From Oscillospiraceae bacterium (GTDB lineage: Bacteria; Bacillota; Clostridia; Oscillospirales; Ruminococcaceae), in assembly GCA_009777725.1 (NCBI GenBank), contig WRLG01000005.1, forward strand, positions 62,001 through 126,000: DNA of 64,000 nt, given 5' to 3'. Positions 1-9,196 of the stretch are shown in pieces; the stretch's first letter is position 1, and every line of letters starts with the position of its first letter. The notes beneath the pieces were generated by a model. That model was not told the DNA's origin, searched no databases, and saw only the letters and a program-made list of their open reading frames with translations. A program made the position numbers and the translations under genes.

Positions 1-1
1 G

Positions 2-784
2 ATTAAAGGGCTGCCCGATACATCGGAACTGCCCCAAATCGGGGAAGTGATTCCTTCAAGCTACGCCAATATCGAAAGGTCAAGAGTAGAGCTTAATATT
101 GAGCTCCCCGAGTCGGGCGGCGAATCGGTTGATTTTGATGATATTGTGGATATTGACGACCTTTTGGGGCTGAGCGAGCCCGGCATCGGCGGGATTCTGC
201 CTAAGCCTGTGGATTATACGGGGCAAAAAAAGACCAGTGCTTATATGGATGCCTTAGATGTTGCCGCCGAAGCGTCACATATTAAAGAAATCCCCGAAAA
301 TGTAACCCAAAAGTATCCCGCTGATATAGAGGGGGTACTCCCTCCGCCGCCTGCAATTATTGCCAAGCAGAGCTCCGAGCCGCCCGCCAAAACTCACCCG
401 ACGGGGGACATCGAAGGCATAGATACCAAAAAATATGTCAAAGAGCTTAAAGAAAAGGTTCGCGCCCAATCGGAAGCGGAAAAAACTAAGCCCGAGGTCA
501 AGCCCGATGCCAAGCCCGTTGCAAGGGTTGAGCCCAAGCCCGAGCCGCGGGTTGAAGCCAAGCCCGTGCCTAAATTTGAAGCTAAGCCCGAGCCCGGGGT
601 TGAAGCTAAGGCTGAGCCGAAAGCCGAAATTAAACGCGAAGCCGCGCCTAAAAAGGCAGAGAGCATGACGCTTGAAGAATTTGAACTAACGGTTAAGAAG
701 CTTAAAGTGATGCTGGATAACAAGGTAATTACTCAAAGCGAGTTTTCAGAGGAAAAAAAGAAGCTTCTTTCATTGCTTTATTAA
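2..784 (+). CDS. Pro/Lys/Glu-rich protein with SHOCT-like C-terminal segment (5' truncated by window)
   Basis: Frame stays open upstream of the tracked GTG at 47 to the window edge (IKGLPDTSELPQIGE-VIPSS); KPEP-type repeats; C-term LEEFELTVKKLKVMLDNKVITQSEFSEEKKKLLSLL resembles SHOCT. Confidence 0.6.
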   Translation: MKGLPDTSELPQIGEVIPSSYANIERSRVELNIELPESGGESVDFDDIVDIDDLLGLSEPGIGGILPKPVDYTGQKKTSAYMDALDVAAEASHIKEIPENVTQKYPADIEGVLPPPPAIIAKQSSEPPAKTHPTGDIEGIDTKKYVKELKEKVRAQSEAEKTKPEVKPDAKPVARVEPKPEPRVEAKPVPKFEAKPEPGVEAKAEPKAEIKREAAPKKAESMTLEEFELTVKKLKVMLDNKVITQSEFSEEKKKLLSLLY

Positions 785-810
785 GGTACTGTTCCTAAGG
801 AGAGAATGAT

Positions 811-1575
811 ATGGCGGTTGTAATTGCTGTAACAAATCAAAAGGGCGGCGTAGGAAAAACCACTACCTGCGCCGCCCTTGCAGGGATTTTGCGCGGCAGG
901 GGAAAGCGGGTTCTGGCTATTGATATGGACCCGCAAGGGAATCTGTCGTTTTCGCTGGGCGCGCCCGATACGGGGAATACGATACATGATGTGATAAAGG
1001 GAGCTTGCGATATACGGGATGCGATTAAGAATACCCGCTCCTGCGATGTAATCACCTCAAATATTCTGCTTTCGGGAACGGAGCTTGAAATCAGCGGCGA
1101 AAACCGAGAGTTTATTTTAAAAGAGGCACTTTCAAAGGTTAAATCAAACTATGATTATATTATAATAGACACGCCTCCCGCGCTCTCCGTTCTGACGATT
1201 AACGCCTATACCGCCGCAAATGACCTAATTATACCTATGACGGCGGAAATCCTTTCACTTCACGGAATATCCCAGCTTAAACAGACGATACTCGCCGTCA
1301 AAAAATACTATAATAAAAAGCTTAATATAAGAGGGATTTTGATTACGAAGTATATGCCGAAGCAGTTGCTTTCGCGGGAGGTTTCCGAAATGGCGGAGGT
1401 GATTGCCAATCAGCTCGGCACAGTTGTCATGGAAAGCAAAATTGCCTTTTCCGCACCCGTTGCCGAAGCACCTGCACATCAGCAGACCATCAATGTATAC
1501 TCGCCCTCCTGCAAGGCATCAAAGGATTATGTAAAGCTTGCGGAAGCTCTCTACCCGGAGATAAGATTTGACTAA
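811..1575 (+). CDS. ParA/Soj-family AAA ATPase
   Basis: Deviant Walker A NQKGGVGKTTT at N-terminus, DMDPQGNLS, DTPPALSVLT. Confidence 0.9.
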   Translation: MAVVIAVTNQKGGVGKTTTCAALAGILRGRGKRVLAIDMDPQGNLSFSLGAPDTGNTIHDVIKGACDIRDAIKNTRSCDVITSNILLSGTELEISGENREFILKEALSKVKSNYDYIIIDTPPALSVLTINAYTAANDLIIPMTAEILSLHGISQLKQTILAVKKYYNKKLNIRGILITKYMPKQLLSREVSEMAEVIANQLGTVVMESKIAFSAPVAEAPAHQQTINVYSPSCKASKDYVKLAEALYPEIRFD

Positions 1576-1587
1576 GGAAGTATGTAA

Positions 1588-2034
1588 ATGCCTAAGACCA
1601 AAACTCATAAGACGGAAGCAGTTATGCGGCTGATAATGGGCGGCGCGGACTCTGCCGTAAATCCTATGATTGACGAGGAATTTAAAGAGGAAGTTATAAC
1701 CCCGCGCCTCTCCCCCGAGGAGAGGGCGGAAAAAAACGCTGAAATTGAAAAATTCCGCAAAAACTCCGTTGATATAGACGTGGCGGCGGAGCTTGTGTCC
1801 GAATTGCTCCCCAAGGCAATGCGGAGGTTTAATTGCTGTAACTGCCCCCTGTGCTTTGCCGATGCTATGGCGGACGCGCTTGACACAGTGCCTAAGCTAA
1901 AGGTCAGACTGCGCGCGGATAACGATATAAAAAAAGCCGATGCCCTCAAAAAGAAGAGCCGGCGGGATATTCTCCTTATCATTATAAGATTGGTTATTGT
2001 CAGACGCGGGCTTCCCAAGTGCGATGAGGCGTAA
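1588..2034 (+). CDS. ComFB-like (late competence development) family protein
   Basis: C-terminal RRFNCCNCPLCFADAMADALDTVPKLKV resembles the Cys-rich ComFB motif; adjacent to parA. Confidence 0.5.
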   Translation: MPKTKTHKTEAVMRLIMGGADSAVNPMIDEEFKEEVITPRLSPEERAEKNAEIEKFRKNSVDIDVAAELVSELLPKAMRRFNCCNCPLCFADAMADALDTVPKLKVRLRADNDIKKADALKKKSRRDILLIIIRLVIVRRGLPKCDEA

Positions 2035-2291
2035 TTGATTATATTCGGTATATTTAACGACTGAAATTACATACAGTATATTTAATGCGTTACTTTTTTT
2101 AATGGAAAAAGATACAGGTTTTTAAGCACTTTTACCAAGATTTTAATGCTTTTTGTGTATAATGAGAATAATGAGGCTAAAAAATCATTAAATATGTTAA
2201 AAATTTTTTCTTTTTAGGGCTTGTTTTTTTAAAGCAAGTAATATATAATATAGTAAGGTAATTGTGATGTTCGATAAAAGAGGGGTTAGGT

Positions 2292-2678
2292 ATGGGACTT
2301 TTTAACAATTCAAACCAGATTCTTGCAGAAAGGGCGTTAGATGCGGTTTGGTATAAGCAAAGGGTTATATCAAATAATATATCTAATGTTGATACGCCCG
2401 GCTTTAAAGCTAAAACCGTGGATTTTAAGCTTTTACTTAATGAAAAGAGAAAATGCAGGTATCGCCCCTTAAAGGAAAGCCGTAGCGGTGAAGGCGGGCT
2501 TTCGGATTTCAAGGTGGTTACATCGCAACGGGCGGATACAAACCAGATACTAGACGGAAACAATGTTGATATGGAAAAAGAAGCTCTGGCACTTGCCGAT
2601 GCACAGTACCAGTATTCCGCTTTAATTGACCGTCTGAACAACGACTACAGAATGATTCGCTCCGCACTGGTGAAATAG
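2292..2678 (+). CDS. flgB: Flagellar basal-body rod protein FlgB
   Basis: SNNISNVDTPGFKAKTVDF motif; followed by flgC-fliE. Confidence 0.95.
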   Translation: MGLFNNSNQILAERALDAVWYKQRVISNNISNVDTPGFKAKTVDFKLLLNEKRKCRYRPLKESRSGEGGLSDFKVVTSQRADTNQILDGNNVDMEKEALALADAQYQYSALIDRLNNDYRMIRSALVK

Positions 2679-2727
2679 GTGAAATGTTTATGCCGTTGGG
2701 GAGTATAAATAAAGGGAGGCTTTTGAA

Positions 2728-3213
2728 ATGGCGTTTTTATCATCGTTGGACATAGGAGGCTCTGCACTGTCAGCCGAACGGCTGAGGGTAGATATTATAA
2801 ATCAGAACATAGCAAATCAAAATACCTACAATACCGCAGACGGCGACCCTTACCGCAGGCAGCTTGTTGTTTTTCAAGAAAAGAAAACCTTTAAAGAAAC
2901 TTTAAGCCGATTTGAGCAGGAGGCGAAATCTTCTTACAGCAGGGGGACTTATTATCTTGCCAGAAAAGAAAAGTACCAATCGGCGGGGGTTGAGGCGGTC
3001 AGAGTTACCGAGGATATGTCGCCCTTTATCCCTGTTTACGACCCGAATAATCCCTTGGCGGATGAAAACGGGTACATATATAAGAGCAACGTCAATAACA
3101 CAAAAGAGCAGATAGACTTAATGGTCGCGCAGAGAGCGTATGAGGCAAATGTCGCGGCGATTGCCGCAGTGAAAGCGATGGCTACCAAGGCAATGTCGTT
3201 AACGGGCAGATAA
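2728..3213 (+). CDS. flgC: Flagellar basal-body rod protein FlgC
   Basis: SALSAERLRVDIINQNIANQNT; C-term QIDLMVAQRAYEANVAAIAAVKAMATKAMSL. Confidence 0.95.
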   Translation: MAFLSSLDIGGSALSAERLRVDIINQNIANQNTYNTADGDPYRRQLVVFQEKKTFKETLSRFEQEAKSSYSRGTYYLARKEKYQSAGVEAVRVTEDMSPFIPVYDPNNPLADENGYIYKSNVNNTKEQIDLMVAQRAYEANVAAIAAVKAMATKAMSLTGR

Positions 3214-3247
3214 TTGGCAACACTATTAAAGAAAGGATTGGTCTTAT

Positions 3248-3553
3248 ATGTTTATCGTACCTATAAGTGATGGGATTCCCCCTGTAAAATCAATTTTTGA
3301 GAGAACGCCGACAGTGCAGTCGGCAGAACAGCAGGAGGGGTTTAAGAGCCTTTTCAAAGAAATTTTCGCGGAAGCGCAAGCTGCCGGAGTGAATACGGCG
3401 GATGATAATATCAGAATGGTGAACGGCGAAATAGACGATTTACATACGTTATATAATAATGCAACTAAAGCGGCGATTTCCGTTGAAGCGTTTGTAGCCG
3501 TCAAAAATACGACGGTTGAAGCTTTTGAAAGAATAATGAATATGCAAATTTAA
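3248..3553 (+). CDS. fliE: Flagellar hook-basal body complex protein FliE
   Basis: Size, position between flgC and fliF, C-term VKNTTVEAFERIMNMQI. Confidence 0.9.
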   Translation: MFIVPISDGIPPVKSIFERTPTVQSAEQQEGFKSLFKEIFAEAQAAGVNTADDNIRMVNGEIDDLHTLYNNATKAAISVEAFVAVKNTTVEAFERIMNMQI

Positions 3554-3631
3554 GGGGCGGCAGGGTGTAAAACGCGCCCTATTTGCCGTTGTTAGGGAAT
3601 ATATAATTAAAATTCGGAAAGGAAAGTCGTA

Positions 3632-5233
3632 ATGAGCGAACAGGTGCAAAAGGTTTTGCGCTCTTTCAAGCAATTTTGGAACGCGCAGGATAGAAAAAGA
3701 AAAATCTTATATATAGTCGCGGTTGTTTCCATAATCATTATAGCCATAGTCGCAACGATGCTTTTGAACAGAAAAGACTATATTATCCTTTATCAAGGAT
3801 TAAGCCCTCAGGAAGCGGGGGATATTTACAATGAAATACAGTCGCTCGGATACGAAGCAAACGTGAAGTCAAACGGCACGATTGAGGTTTTGAGCGGCAC
3901 TGAAAGTGCTATAGCTATGGAACTGGCTATGGTTAACCTGCCCACCAAAAGCGATTATAACTATTTCACGGAAAACGTAAACATGTTTTCTACCGAAAAA
4001 GAAAAAGAATTTTTCAAAATTATTACCGCAGAGAAAAAGACACAGTCGGCAATTGAATCGCTTTCAGGGGTTGAGCGCGCGATTGTCGGTTTATCTGTGC
4101 CGGAGCAGAAAAATGTTGTTGTCGCATCGAACCGGCAGTACCCGAATATATCGGTTACCGTTCATCTGGCAAGAAATACCGTGCTGACCAATACCCAAAT
4201 AACGGGAATCCATAACCTTGCTAAGACGAGTTATCCCGGCTTGAGGGACGAGGACGTATACATAATTGACGGAAACAGTGTCCCGCTGATTCCGGGTGAA
4301 TCGGATTTTGACCTTTACGCGGATTTGACCAGAAAGCTGTTGTTCAAAAACAAGCTTGAAGAGGATGCCAAGAATAAAATATCCGACATTTTAGGTCCGG
4401 GCTTCGGAGATGAAAATGTTAGAATCGCAGTCAATTATGACTTGAATTTTGACCGCCAGGTGTCGGAAAGTACCGACTACGGAGAGGGCTCGGTTCAGCA
4501 CGAGCATGAGAGCGATGCTTGGGGCGGAGCTACCGTAGAGGGAGGGATTCCGGGGATTGAGCCTAATGTTGAGGAATACCCCACGGTTGACGAGGCGGGC
4601 GATAACGCTCCATGGCGCGAAACAGAGGTTGAGCGCACCTATCTTGTTGATACTTTCAAAAATCAAATACATAAGGAGGGCTACAGCGTTGACGGGCTGA
4701 CCATTGCGGTTATGCTGTACGCCGAATATATACCCGAAACAACGAGGCAGGAGCTTGTGCGTGCCGTTGCTACGGCAAGCGGGATTCAGCCCTTTAATGA
4801 GGAAGGGATTTTAATAGCCGAGGACCTTATCACGGTTATGACAATGCCCAAATTTGACGACCTGCTTGCAGAAGCACTTGTAATCAGAGGATTATTCGGA
4901 TTAACGACAACGCAGTTGATAGCGGCTCTTGCGGCTCTCGGAATATTGCTGGTATTCTTGGTTGTATTCCTTACGATTTCCTCCAAATCCGCTAAGAAGA
5001 GAAGGGCTGAATTTGAGCAAAGGCTTATGGCGACCATGTCCGATATAGACCGCAAGGCTTTGGCGGACGGATTTATGGTTGACATTGACGGCGAGCTTGT
5101 AGATATACCGAGCTTGACCGATGACGGAGAGGAAACCAAGGAAATCGTAATCAGGCGCGAAATCGGCGAATTTGCGAGAACAAGCCCCGATATTGTCGCT
5201 ACCCTGCTTAAAAACTGGATGAGGGATAGCTAA
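3632..5233 (+). CDS. fliF: Flagellar M-ring protein FliF
   Basis: LYQGLSPQEAGDIYNEIQSLGYEANV; two TM segments; position. Confidence 0.95.
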   Translation: MSEQVQKVLRSFKQFWNAQDRKRKILYIVAVVSIIIIAIVATMLLNRKDYIILYQGLSPQEAGDIYNEIQSLGYEANVKSNGTIEVLSGTESAIAMELAMVNLPTKSDYNYFTENVNMFSTEKEKEFFKIITAEKKTQSAIESLSGVERAIVGLSVPEQKNVVVASNRQYPNISVTVHLARNTVLTNTQITGIHNLAKTSYPGLRDEDVYIIDGNSVPLIPGESDFDLYADLTRKLLFKNKLEEDAKNKISDILGPGFGDENVRIAVNYDLNFDRQVSESTDYGEGSVQHEHESDAWGGATVEGGIPGIEPNVEEYPTVDEAGDNAPWRETEVERTYLVDTFKNQIHKEGYSVDGLTIAVMLYAEYIPETTRQELVRAVATASGIQPFNEEGILIAEDLITVMTMPKFDDLLAEALVIRGLFGLTTTQLIAALAALGILLVFLVVFLTISSKSAKKRRAEFEQRLMATMSDIDRKALADGFMVDIDGELVDIPSLTDDGEETKEIVIRREIGEFARTSPDIVATLLKNWMRDS

Positions 5234-5352
5234 CCCCCTCTTGTCAATATCTTGTGCAGGAACGCGCCATGTAAGAAAAGCGCGTTTCCCTGCAAAAACA
5301 CAGCATGAATAAAGCGGAGGCTCTTAAACAGGCTCTGAGGAAGGGTGGCATT

Positions 5353-6363
5353 ATGTCGGATATAAATGATTTAACCGCGATGCAAAAGGTGGCGATTGTC
5401 GTCAGTACGGTAGGCATCGAGAACGCCGCGGCGGTATACAAAAGAATGTCAGAGGATGAAATTGAGCGGATTACCTTTGAAGTATCAAGCCTGCCTTTCT
5501 TTGACATCAATATTATCGACTCGGTTTTAAGTGAGTTTTACGAGCTTTGCCTCACCCAAAAGGTGATTACGGACGGCGGAATGGAATACGCCCGCAATAT
5601 ACTCGAAAAAGCCTACGGTCCGGAAATGGCGCAAAGGCTTATGGAAAAAGTATCCAAATCCTTGCAATCGAAATCGTTTGAGTTTGTGCGTAAATCGGAC
5701 CACAAGAACATTCTCGCGATTATCCAAAACGAGCAGCCGCAGACAATTGCACTTGTACTTTCATACGCAGCTCCCGAGCAGGCTTCCCTTGTTTTGCAGG
5801 AGCTGCCTAAGGAAAAGCGTGTTGAGGTGGTTGAGAAAATCGCTAAAATGGAACCGGCTTCGCCTGAGACCATTAAAACGATTGAGGCTACCTTGGAGAG
5901 GAAATTTGCGGCGGCTGTTTCAATGGACGTTACCGAGGTCGGCGGCATCAACTATGTCGCGGATGTCCTTAACAGAGTTGACAGGGGCAATGAAAAGTAT
6001 ATATTCGACGAGCTTTCAATGCGCGACCCGTTGCTTGTCGAGGAAATCAAGAAAAAGATGTTCGTTTTCGAGGATATTATGGGCTTGGATTCGATGTCCA
6101 TCCAGCGTTTCATCAGAGACGTGGAAGTAAAAGACCTCGCGATTGCTATCAAAGGTTCCAATGCCGATGTCGCCGCCACTCTTTACGCCAATATGCCTAA
6201 GAGAATGCAGGATACAATTCAGCAGGAAATTGAATACCTCCACAACGTCCGTATGCGCGATGTAGACGAGGCTCAGCAGAGAATCGTCGGCATTATACGC
6301 CACTTGGAGGAGGAAGGCGAGCTGGTCATCGGAAAGGGCGGAGAGGACGAGTTAATTGTATAA
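5353..6363 (+). CDS. fliG: Flagellar motor switch protein FliG
   Basis: NEQPQTIALVLSYAAPEQASLVLQELP, FVFEDIMGLDSMSIQRFIRDV; RBS-preceded ATG at 5353 preferred over tracked 5305. Confidence 0.96.
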   Translation: MSDINDLTAMQKVAIVVSTVGIENAAAVYKRMSEDEIERITFEVSSLPFFDINIIDSVLSEFYELCLTQKVITDGGMEYARNILEKAYGPEMAQRLMEKVSKSLQSKSFEFVRKSDHKNILAIIQNEQPQTIALVLSYAAPEQASLVLQELPKEKRVEVVEKIAKMEPASPETIKTIEATLERKFAAAVSMDVTEVGGINYVADVLNRVDRGNEKYIFDELSMRDPLLVEEIKKKMFVFEDIMGLDSMSIQRFIRDVEVKDLAIAIKGSNADVAATLYANMPKRMQDTIQQEIEYLHNVRMRDVDEAQQRIVGIIRHLEEEGELVIGKGGEDELIV

Positions 6364-7207
6364 GGTTGTTAAGCAATACGGGTTTAACTCGGCTATGGGC
6401 AATCCCGTTCCCATTGACAATAACGTATATGTTCCTCTTGACGAAGAAGAAAGGCTGATGTCCGCCGAGGAAAAGAAAGCCAGAGACGCGGAGCGCAAAG
6501 CCGAGGAAGAAAAGGTTTTCAACGATGCGGTTGACGCGAAGGTTAAAAGAATACTTTCCGAGCGGGAGGCTGAAACCGAGCTGAAACGCGCCTCTATTAT
6601 AGAAGAAGCGAGAACCTTTGCTAAAGCAATTACATCTGACGTAAAGGATTCCGTTGCCGCAACGCTTGAAAAAACTGTTAAAGAGTGCGACTCCCTCATG
6701 GAGCAGGCGAAAAAGGACGGCTATGCGGAAGGCTACAAGAACGGTCACACGGAGGCTACGGCGAAGTACAAAAAGTTTATAGACGGAGCGGCGGCTTTAA
6801 TGGGCGAAATCAACGCCCGCAAGGAAGCGTATTATATCTCAAATGAAAAAGAGCTTCGGGAAACTTTGTTTTTAATTACGCAGAAAATTGTTAAAGCCGA
6901 ATTGGAAGTAAATCCCTTAGTGATTGAAAACATTATAGCCGATGCGGCAAAGGGATACCGCAATTCCGATTATCTGAGGATTTCTATAGCGGACGGTGAA
7001 ATCACCGAAAAAATCAAAACCGATAAGAATTTCGCCAAAAAGCTGATTCCCTATATTAAAGACATTGAATTTGAAATACTCCCGGAAGCGGACGAAAGCA
7101 CCATCATTCTTGACGATGAACACACAATAGTAGACGCTTCAATCCCGACCCAGCTTGATTTCCTCAAAGAAATACTCAAAAACACAAGAGGAGACTCTGA
7201 CAATTAA
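6356..7207 (+). CDS. fliH: Flagellar assembly protein FliH
   Basis: Between fliG and fliI; coiled-coil Glu/Lys-rich N-term and FliH-like C-term; start uncertain (TTG 6356 or ATG 6392). Confidence 0.85.
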   Translation: MYKVVKQYGFNSAMGNPVPIDNNVYVPLDEEERLMSAEEKKARDAERKAEEEKVFNDAVDAKVKRILSEREAETELKRASIIEEARTFAKAITSDVKDSVAATLEKTVKECDSLMEQAKKDGYAEGYKNGHTEATAKYKKFIDGAAALMGEINARKEAYYISNEKELRETLFLITQKIVKAELEVNPLVIENIIADAAKGYRNSDYLRISIADGEITEKIKTDKNFAKKLIPYIKDIEFEILPEADESTIILDDEHTIVDASIPTQLDFLKEILKNTRGDSDN

Positions 7208-7233
7208 CAATTAACAATGAACAATGAACAATT
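7199..7233. repeat. Heptad (7-bp) repeat, left arm of inverted pair between fliH and fliI
   Basis: caattaa-caattaa-caatgaa-caatgaa-caattta. Confidence 0.8.
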
Positions 7234-7290
7234 TAAAGATTTCGGCTTTAGCGTGACATTTGAGGCGGGCAGGGGGGTTTCTTTTGATAC

Positions 7291-7334
7291 GAATTGACAA
7301 TTGTTAATTGTTAATTGTTAATTGTTAATTGTTC
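7291..7334. repeat. Heptad repeat, right arm of inverted pair
   Basis: gacaatt-gttaatt-gttaatt-gttaatt-gttaatt-gttc. Confidence 0.8.
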
Positions 7335-7347
7335 AAAGGGGTGTGTT

Positions 7348-8658
7348 ATGAATTTCTCCGCTGTTCGTTCGGTTGTGAAGCAGGCTGATTTTTATCGGCG
7401 GCAGGGCAAAATAGAAAAAATTATAGGATTAACCATTGAAGCATCCGGTCCTGTTTGTAATATAGGGGACGTTTGCAGGGTTTATCATAAAGGTTCTAAA
7501 CGGGATGAGTTTATCTATGCCGAGGTGGTAGGCTTTACCGGCGGCAAGGTTATGCTTATGCCTTATACCGACATTGAGGGAATCGGTCCGGGCTCGATTG
7601 TTGACAATACGGGGCGGCAACTGGAGGTAAATGTCGGGGAGGCTCTTGTCGGGCGGATTATTAACGCGATTGGTCAGCCGATTGACGGCAAGGGCAAAAT
7701 CAAAACAACGGCGCAATATTCCATAGCGGGAGAGCCGGTAAATCCGCTTACCCGCCCGCGCATATCGGAGATTATCCCTTTCGGAGTAAAGGCTATAGAC
7801 GGGCTTTTAACAATCGGCAGGGGGCAGCGTATCGGAATATTCGCAGGCTCGGGCGTTGGTAAATCTACGCTTATGGGGATGATTGCACGGGAAGTGCAGG
7901 CAGATTTGAACGTCATCGCCTTAGTAGGGGAGCGCGGACGCGAGGTTGTTGAATTCATCGAGAGAGATTTGGGCGAAAAGGGGATGGAGCGTTCCGTCTT
8001 GGTAGTCGCCACCTCCGACCAGCCCGCCATGATGCGAAATAAATGCCCGCTTACGGCGACTGCGATTGCCGAATATTTCAAGGACCAAGGGCTGAATGTC
8101 CTGCTGATGATGGATTCGCTCACACGCTACGCCATGGCGCAAAGGGAAATCGGGCTTGCGGTAGGCGAAGCACCCATAGCAAGAGGTTATACGCCGTCAC
8201 TTTATACCGTTATGCCCAAACTTTTAGAGAGGGCGGGCAACTTTGAGGAAGGCTCAATCACGGGCATTTATACAGTCCTTGTCGAGGGTGACGACACGAA
8301 TGAGCCGATTTCCGACACGGTGCGCGGTATCATAGACGGGCATATCATACTGTCGAGAAAAGTAGCGGCGCGGAATCATTATCCGGCTATAGAGATTCTC
8401 GAATCGGTATCCAGACTTATGGTTGACATAACCGATGAACATCAAAAGGAAGCCGCAAACAAGCTTCGTAATCTTCTCTCGGTATATAACGCGAATTACG
8501 ACCTTGTTTCAATCGGTGCTTACAAAAAAGGCACAAACCCCGCTCTTGATGAGGCTTTACGCAAAATCGGCAAAATCAACGACTTTTTAAAGCAGAAGGT
8601 AGACGGTACGTTTTCATTTGAAGAAACCGTGGAGATGATGGTTGAAGCGGTTAAATAA
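7348..8658 (+). CDS. fliI: Flagellum-specific ATP synthase FliI
   Basis: Walker A GSGVGKSTLMGMIAR, VGERGREVVEF, MMDSLTRYAMAQREIGLAVGEAP; ATG at 7348 preferred over tracked start. Confidence 0.96.
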   Translation: MNFSAVRSVVKQADFYRRQGKIEKIIGLTIEASGPVCNIGDVCRVYHKGSKRDEFIYAEVVGFTGGKVMLMPYTDIEGIGPGSIVDNTGRQLEVNVGEALVGRIINAIGQPIDGKGKIKTTAQYSIAGEPVNPLTRPRISEIIPFGVKAIDGLLTIGRGQRIGIFAGSGVGKSTLMGMIAREVQADLNVIALVGERGREVVEFIERDLGEKGMERSVLVVATSDQPAMMRNKCPLTATAIAEYFKDQGLNVLLMMDSLTRYAMAQREIGLAVGEAPIARGYTPSLYTVMPKLLERAGNFEEGSITGIYTVLVEGDDTNEPISDTVRGIIDGHIILSRKVAARNHYPAIEILESVSRLMVDITDEHQKEAANKLRNLLSVYNANYDLVSIGAYKKGTNPALDEALRKIGKINDFLKQKVDGTFSFEETVEMMVEAVK

Positions 8659-8681
8659 TATTTTTTAGGGGTTAGTATTTT

Positions 8682-9125
8682 ATGAAAAGGTTTGAGTTTT
8701 CGCTGAACAAGTTGAAGAGCTACAAAAATCAAGTTTTAGACAGGGAGAAGGATGCTTTGGCGTTTCTGCGGCAGCAGCAGCAGCTTTTAGAGGAAGAGAG
8801 GTCCGAAAGTATAAGACGGCTTACGGAATCGAACGAGGAGTATAAGCGGCAGTCAATGCAAGGGCTGAATGTCGTGCAGATTCAAGTGTTTAAGGGCTTT
8901 CATAAGTCGCTTTCGGATAGGATTACGGAGCTTGAGGAAGCGATTAAGAGGGCGGAATTTAAGGTTCAGCAACAGGTAAGGGTTGTCGTAGAGGCGACAA
9001 AGGAGGTTAAGACCTTAGAGAAGCTTGAAGAAAAGCAGTTGGAAGAATATAAATTTAAAGCGGCAAAAGCGGAAGAAAAATTTATAGACGAATTTGTGTT
9101 GAATCAAACCTACAAGGCAGGGTAA
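8682..9125 (+). CDS. fliJ: Flagellar export protein FliJ
   Basis: Coiled-coil 147 aa, FEFSLNKLKSYKNQVLDREKD, directly after fliI. Confidence 0.88.
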   Translation: MKRFEFSLNKLKSYKNQVLDREKDALAFLRQQQQLLEEERSESIRRLTESNEEYKRQSMQGLNVVQIQVFKGFHKSLSDRITELEEAIKRAEFKVQQQVRVVVEATKEVKTLEKLEEKQLEEYKFKAAKAEEKFIDEFVLNQTYKAG

Positions 9126-9196
9126 TGACAATTAACAATTAACAGTTAACAATTTGGGAATGGTTTAAGCCTTTGGGGGTTTAGATATAATTTTTA

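Noticed and set aside
2158-2163. tataat upstream of flgB as a SigA promoter
   Set aside because: No acceptable -35 at 16-18 bp spacing; could belong to another sigma factor but not supportable from one site.
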